The notes below the pieces were generated by a model. It was not told the origin of the DNA and did not search any database. It saw only the letters and a list, made by a program, of their open reading frames with translations. 7,541 nt of DNA from an uncultured Treponema sp. (GTDB taxonomy: Bacteria; Spirochaetota; Spirochaetia; Treponematales; Treponemataceae), in the NCBI GenBank assembly GCA_937901865.1, contig CALDID010000090.1, forward strand, positions 1-7,541. The letters are read 5' to 3'. Below, piece after piece: positions 4,474 through 7,541 of the stretch; position 1 is the stretch's first letter; each line of letters starts with the position of its first letter. The position numbers were made by a program, and so were the translations under genes.

Positions 4474-6295
4474 AGATTGGGATATGTTGATTAAGTCGCA
4501 CCAATACAGCCGCAAAGAGTTCAAAAACGGCGTGTGGCGGTATTATTACGACAAGAATAATAATTTCTTACGAATGACAAGGTGTAAAAGTACACCGTTG
4601 AAAATCAATGCTTCTATGAGTGCTTCGGCGATTGTTTCGGCGGCTGGTGATTACATTCAGAATGTGTGGCTTGCCGATTGGAAAGCGCACCCCGATTTAG
4701 CGATTTGCAAGGAATTGAAAGGCAAAACAATTTCTTTTGAAAGCATAAGCTACAAGCATTTAAGCACATCGGGAAAACATAGCAATGGACATTCTAAAGT
4801 TCGTGATGTACCTAATCTTATAGACCACGTTCGATATTTGCCGCTTGCAAAAGAGCTTCTTGAAAATAACGGCGTTCATACTCAATCGCGCTATGAAGAA
4901 TTTTCTGCACCCAAAAAAGACGGCTCAATCGGGCTTGTGTATCAGACGGTATCGGGATTAGCACCAAAAGGCGATAAAAACAACTATGTACAAGTTACGG
5001 TATCTCAAAAGAAGTATGCAGACGGAAAATTAAGCAATACTGTTTATATTTCTGTAGTGGGTACAAAAGACATAAAAAAATCCCTGCTCAATAAAAGCAA
5101 GGATTCTGACGACTTCTCGGCGCGTCTGGTAGTAGATACTAAAACCGTTCCTACCGCCAAGAATAATATACCACACAAACGCCGTGCCGTCAATAAGTCA
5201 ATTCGCTTTGAGTTCGAGAATATCACACAAACAAACAAGTATGAGAAAATGGAAAAAGCCGTGCGCTGTTTGTCAAAGGCTTTGCGCGTTCCTATCGGGA
5301 TTGAGAAAAGCGAAAAGAGAGGCGAGGGCTTTGTTTTTAAGGCTCAGGAAGATTTAACGACAAAATGGGATAAGTTTTTTGATGATTACACAAAAAGTGT
5401 GTATGAGTTTGTAACTTCCTATTTTGGATTGCCAAAGGCAGAAAGTGCTACTGTCAAGAAAGCAATTTCTGACGATGTTTTGACACACAAAGGCAAAGTG
5501 CTTTATGAGTGCGAGAGTGGCAAGCCGATTAAAAAAGCCGATTGGGATAAGTTCGTAAAAAATCTTGAGAAGTTTATGAACAAAAATCTTAAAGACAGCG
5601 AAAAGAAAATCATTCTTAACTCAACGGCATTAAGCAAGGTTCTTAACCGTATGCTGCAGTATAACACTTTTGACGCTGTTAAACAGCTTCCTCTTATGGA
5701 TTTGAATTACAATGATAAGTCTTTTGATTGGATAAGCGATAGCGTTAAGAATATGCAAAATGCTTTTGGCAACAGTTTTTCACGGCAAGAGCAAGCGCGT
5801 ATTGAGATTATGCAACAATCGGCGGGTTTGAAGATTACGAATATCGACAACAAGATGAGAAGCGATATTCAGACGATTCTTGTTGACGGAGTGAAAAACC
5901 ACAAAAGCAAAAGTGATGTTGCACAAATGCTTTTTGACAAAATGACAGGCGATAACCGCGATTTCAAAAGGCTTGCAGATACGGAAATGCAAAATGCTTT
6001 TAATAACGGCTTTGTGCGTGAAGAAGTTTACAACACTCCAGAGGGCGAAAAAACGTATTTTCAACGCGTTGAAGTTATTGACGATAACACTTGCCCTTTC
6101 TGTCGCAGGATGAACGGCAAAATTGCACTATGGAGCGATAAGCCATTATCAAGCCAAAACGCAGACGACGGAATAGCCGATTTTGTGATTTGGGAAGGCA
6201 AAGAATGGAGCGGCGAAAAAGACGACGTTTGTACGGGAGCTTTTCACCCGTGGTGTCGTGGCGCGTGGCTCAGATATTACCCGAATGAAGAATAA
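4466..6295 (+). CDS. MuF-type phage head protein with an N-terminal BECR-like nuclease domain
   Basis: The ATG at 4466 (AAGGA 7 nt upstream) gives 609 aa. A longer frame from 4403 would lie inside the zinc-protein gene. The opening residues 11-30 (SHQYSRKEFKNGVWRYYYDK) resemble a short lead seen in phage proteins. About 84-210 holds KGKTISFESISYKHLS, then DHVRYLPLAKELLENN and strands YVQVTVSQKK and NTVYISVVG. This fits the phage Barnase-EndoU-ColicinE5/D-RelE-like (PBECR) nuclease group, with His98, His104 and His109 as possible active residues. About 260-440 is helical and unassigned. About 440-607 is a Mu gpF/SPP1 gp7 domain: DTEMQNAFNNG, then DDNTCPFC (C543, C546) and HPWCRGAWLRYYP (H594, C597). 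The head protein would be carried in the capsid, and the nuclease may enter the cell with the DNA. The MuF call is strong; the nuclease call is moderate. Confidence 0.8.
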   Translation: MFEDWDMLIKSHQYSRKEFKNGVWRYYYDKNNNFLRMTRCKSTPLKINASMSASAIVSAAGDYIQNVWLADWKAHPDLAICKELKGKTISFESISYKHLSTSGKHSNGHSKVRDVPNLIDHVRYLPLAKELLENNGVHTQSRYEEFSAPKKDGSIGLVYQTVSGLAPKGDKNNYVQVTVSQKKYADGKLSNTVYISVVGTKDIKKSLLNKSKDSDDFSARLVVDTKTVPTAKNNIPHKRRAVNKSIRFEFENITQTNKYEKMEKAVRCLSKALRVPIGIEKSEKRGEGFVFKAQEDLTTKWDKFFDDYTKSVYEFVTSYFGLPKAESATVKKAISDDVLTHKGKVLYECESGKPIKKADWDKFVKNLEKFMNKNLKDSEKKIILNSTALSKVLNRMLQYNTFDAVKQLPLMDLNYNDKSFDWISDSVKNMQNAFGNSFSRQEQARIEIMQQSAGLKITNIDNKMRSDIQTILVDGVKNHKSKSDVAQMLFDKMTGDNRDFKRLADTEMQNAFNNGFVREEVYNTPEGEKTYFQRVEVIDDNTCPFCRRMNGKIALWSDKPLSSQNADDGIADFVIWEGKEWSGEKDDVCTGAFHPWCRGAWLRYYPNEE

Positions 6296-6310
6296 GCGAA
6301 AATAAGAATA

Positions 6311-6330
6311 TTTCCTATATCTGTAGGAAA
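6311..6330 (+). promoter_or_regulatory. Third copy of the palindromic element, upstream of the last phage gene
   Basis: TTTCCTATATCTGTAGGAAA is a palindrome with 7-bp arms (TTTCCTA/TAGGAAA) around a 6-bp core. It matches the plus-facing copy at 1949-1968 at 18 of 20 positions, with a core change G to C and G to A near the end. It lies 15 bp after the stop of the MuF gene and 27 bp before the ATG at 6358. Here a separate GGAGG provides the ribosome site, so the element is not needed for translation at this copy. That makes a transcriptional operator or activator site more likely than a translational signal. No terminator-like T-run follows it. Confidence 0.65.
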
Positions 6331-6357
6331 GAAAAATACACAACGGAGGAAAAATAG

Positions 6358-6552
6358 ATGAGTAATCTTTCAACGGCGGTTGCAGCTGAAAATGAGATTT
6401 TGAAAGCGGTTGATTTCACTTATGGCTACGACAGAGCAATGCACAATATTGCTGTTGCTATGCAGTCATTGATTTCAAAAAATGGTAATTTTATTATATC
6501 TAACAACAGCATTCATAATATCAATATATTTATCAGAATTGAGAATATCTAA
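6358..6552 (+). CDS. Truncated phage gene, N-terminal fragment running into antisense flanking DNA
   Basis: The ATG at 6358 has CGGAGGA 7 nt upstream and a palindromic control element 27 bp upstream, so this was the first gene of a real transcription unit. The first 40 or so codons (MSNLSTAVAAENEILKAVDFTYGYDRAMHNIAVAMQSLISK) have phage-like composition and a helical, soluble look. From about codon 42 the sequence turns AT-rich (IISNNSIHNINIFIRIENI) and is only the antisense of the MORN gene's end, up to a chance stop at 6550-6552. The gene is therefore very likely cut at the composition junction. I do not recognise the N-terminal fragment. Confidence 0.55.
   Translation: MSNLSTAVAAENEILKAVDFTYGYDRAMHNIAVAMQSLISKNGNFIISNNSIHNINIFIRIENI
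6470..6495. other. Composition junction between phage DNA and AT-rich flank
   Basis: GC content drops from about 40% to about 22-25% within this short stretch. Codon style changes, and both a plus-strand phage gene and the last codons of the minus-strand MORN gene cross it. The MORN gene's stop (6475-6477) and its last four or so codons appear to come from the phage side or the joint itself. No duplicated core, integrase gene or tRNA is seen next to it. It may be a prophage end, a deletion scar inside a decayed prophage, or an assembly join. The exact base cannot be fixed without a second copy for comparison. Confidence 0.6.
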
Positions 6553-7416
6553 ATTATTCATATGTTTTTCCTTAAATTTAATCACATTTCCGAATTCTTT
6601 ATATATATCACCAAAATAATCCTTAGCCATAATTATATTTCTAAAATTAAACACAATTTTTTCAATTATTTCAATTTCAAAAGGATTTATATCTTTTTTC
6701 TCTGTTAATTCTCCTCTATCATATTTACATATTTTAATTATATTTCCATCATTATCAAAATTTGCAATGAAACCAGATGTATAATTATCATTTTCAAAAG
6801 AGCCATAAAGTAAAAGCTCTTTTTGTGCTGAATAAAAAAAGGATAAATCACCATGTTTTTTTCCTTCTGGATTAAAAGAACCATGATATACAAAATAATT
6901 ATTATCTGATTTAATTAAGAGAGTTCCTTTTGTAAAAACATCTCTTGATATATTTCCTACATAAGCTTTAAATGAGGAATTTGAAAAATCTGTAAATGGA
7001 GTTTTATCTTTATTTTCCTTTAACCATAAATATATTCCATAACCATCTTTATAATTATCTTTCCATGCTCCATAATAATATTCTCTTATAATTTGATTAT
7101 TTTCTATTTTTGGCTTATATGAATAAATTCCATGTTTATTTCTTTCATTTTCAGAAAAGTATCCAAAATAATTATCTCCATTGGAATAAACATTAACACC
7201 AAATCCTTCTCTCTCAAATAATCCGTTAATAACCCCTAAAAATGGACAATCATCTTCTGTTTTTATAATAAACATATTACTTGTGACATCATCATCTTCC
7301 CATTTTTTTATTGTTACTTTTAATTTTTCATTTTTATATTCACCTATTTTATCTAGGGATTTAAATATAGCTGCCTTATCTAAAATTATTTTATTTTGTT
7401 CTTGAGATTCTTTCAT
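6475..7416 (-). CDS. MORN-repeat protein
   Basis: This is a 313-aa protein with several degenerate MORN-type repeats between about residues 65 and 215: FEREGFGVNVYSNGDNYFGYF, NKHGIYSYKP, YYYGAWKDNYKDGYGIYLW, FTKGTLLIKSDNNYFVYHGSF and KKHGDLSFFYSAQKELLLYGSF. A helical C-terminal part (about 245-305) and a charged N-terminal part (1-45) flank them. There is no signal peptide or membrane helix, so it is probably cytoplasmic. MORN repeats are beta-hairpin units often tied to membrane-lipid or protein contacts; a specific job is not visible. Coding GC is about 25%, far below the phage genes, so it belongs to the host flank or to another element. The ribosome site is weak (AAGAAAAAAA before the ATG). 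The final codons lie at the junction, so the natural C-terminus may be replaced. Confidence 0.78.
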   Translation of the reverse strand: MKESQEQNKIILDKAAIFKSLDKIGEYKNEKLKVTIKKWEDDDVTSNMFIIKTEDDCPFLGVINGLFEREGFGVNVYSNGDNYFGYFSENERNKHGIYSYKPKIENNQIIREYYYGAWKDNYKDGYGIYLWLKENKDKTPFTDFSNSSFKAYVGNISRDVFTKGTLLIKSDNNYFVYHGSFNPEGKKHGDLSFFYSAQKELLLYGSFENDNYTSGFIANFDNDGNIIKICKYDRGELTEKKDINPFEIEIIEKIVFNFRNIIMAKDYFGDIYKEFGNVIKFKEKHMNNLDILNSDKYIDIMNAVVRYNKITIF

Positions 7417-7511
7417 TTTTTTTCTTAAAATAAATGTTTTTATATATTCTTGAAATAATGAAATATAAATTAATATGTAATTTTAAATTATACTAATTAT
7501 AGTTATTCATA
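7417..7511. promoter_or_regulatory. AT-rich upstream region of the MORN gene with candidate -10 boxes
   Basis: This 95-bp gene-free stretch is over 85% A+T. On the minus strand two perfect TATAAT boxes appear at 7487-7492 and 7496-7501, 71-85 bp before the MORN start. No good -35 match lies 16-18 bp further upstream, where the G-rich repeat begins. With so much A+T, chance matches are likely, so the promoter call is weak. Confidence 0.3.
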
Positions 7512-7541
7512 ATTGGGGATTGGGGATTGGGGATTGGGGAT
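7512..7541 (+). repeat. ATTGGGG heptamer tandem repeat with G-quadruplex motif, open at the window edge
   Basis: Four exact copies of ATTGGGG (7512-7539) plus two bases of a fifth reach the end of the window, so the array may continue. Four GGGG tracts (7515-7518, 7522-7525, 7529-7532, 7536-7539) with 3-nt ATT loops make an ideal intramolecular G-quadruplex. The contrast with the A+T-rich surroundings is extreme. Short heptamer arrays of this type are known from cyanobacteria and some other bacteria, and eukaryotic telomere repeats look similar. The role here is unknown. Confidence 0.85.

Noticed and set aside
6796..6824. Hairpin AAAAGAGC...GCTCTTTT followed by T as a rho-independent terminator
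   Set aside because: It lies well inside the MORN coding region, has only three G/C pairs and a 12-nt loop. Such hairpins are expected by chance in this AT-rich DNA.
1..7541. CRISPR array, tRNA or rRNA gene, integrase or transposase in the window
   Set aside because: No spaced direct repeats, no cloverleaf-like sequence and no recombinase motifs were seen. The only tandem repeat is the heptamer array at the right edge.

Overview
The window is a block of phage (probably prophage) genes at about 40-45% GC, positions 1 to about 6477. It runs abruptly into a very AT-rich (about 22-25% GC) stretch with one MORN-repeat gene and a G-rich heptamer repeat at the window edge. The phage block has two overlapping spanin-type lysis genes, which points to a diderm (Gram-negative) host. 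The AT-rich flank with a MORN protein would fit a very low-GC diderm such as Brachyspira or a Fusobacterium relative, but the host cannot be settled from the sequence.

Left, minus strand (1-1910): reading from 1910 downwards come a small two-part helix-turn-helix protein, a protein with one N-terminal membrane helix, an Rz-like inner-membrane spanin, an Rz1-like outer-membrane lipoprotein spanin that overlaps it out of frame, and the start of a phage-type DNA cytosine methyltransferase relative cut by the window edge. The genes abut or overlap, so this looks like one transcript joining a regulator, lysis functions and DNA modification.

Centre (1911-1975): a divergent control region of only 65 bp carries a perfect 18-bp inverted repeat, which is two copies of a TTTCCTA-N6-TAGGAAA-type element facing outward. 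A third copy lies at 6311-6330, ahead of the last phage gene. The three copies are the clearest unexplained signal in the window.

Right, plus strand (1976-6552): a tightly packed operon follows, mostly with ATGA stop/start overlaps. It holds an unknown 74-aa protein, a MazG-like nucleotide pyrophosphohydrolase, a KilAC-type antirepressor, a two-helix membrane protein (holin candidate), a tail-assembly-chaperone-like protein with an overlapping second frame, a zinc-binding protein, and a 609-aa protein. The 609-aa protein carries a Mu gpF-type head domain at its C-terminus and a probable BECR-type nuclease domain in its N-terminal third. After the third element comes the first 40-odd codons of another phage gene, which then runs into antisense host DNA and appears truncated.

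Far right (6475-7541): a minus-strand MORN-repeat gene of very different composition, an AT-rich upstream region, and four ATTGGGG heptamers that form a textbook G-quadruplex motif at the edge. The composition step at about 6475-6490 is either a prophage/host boundary, a deletion scar or an assembly join.
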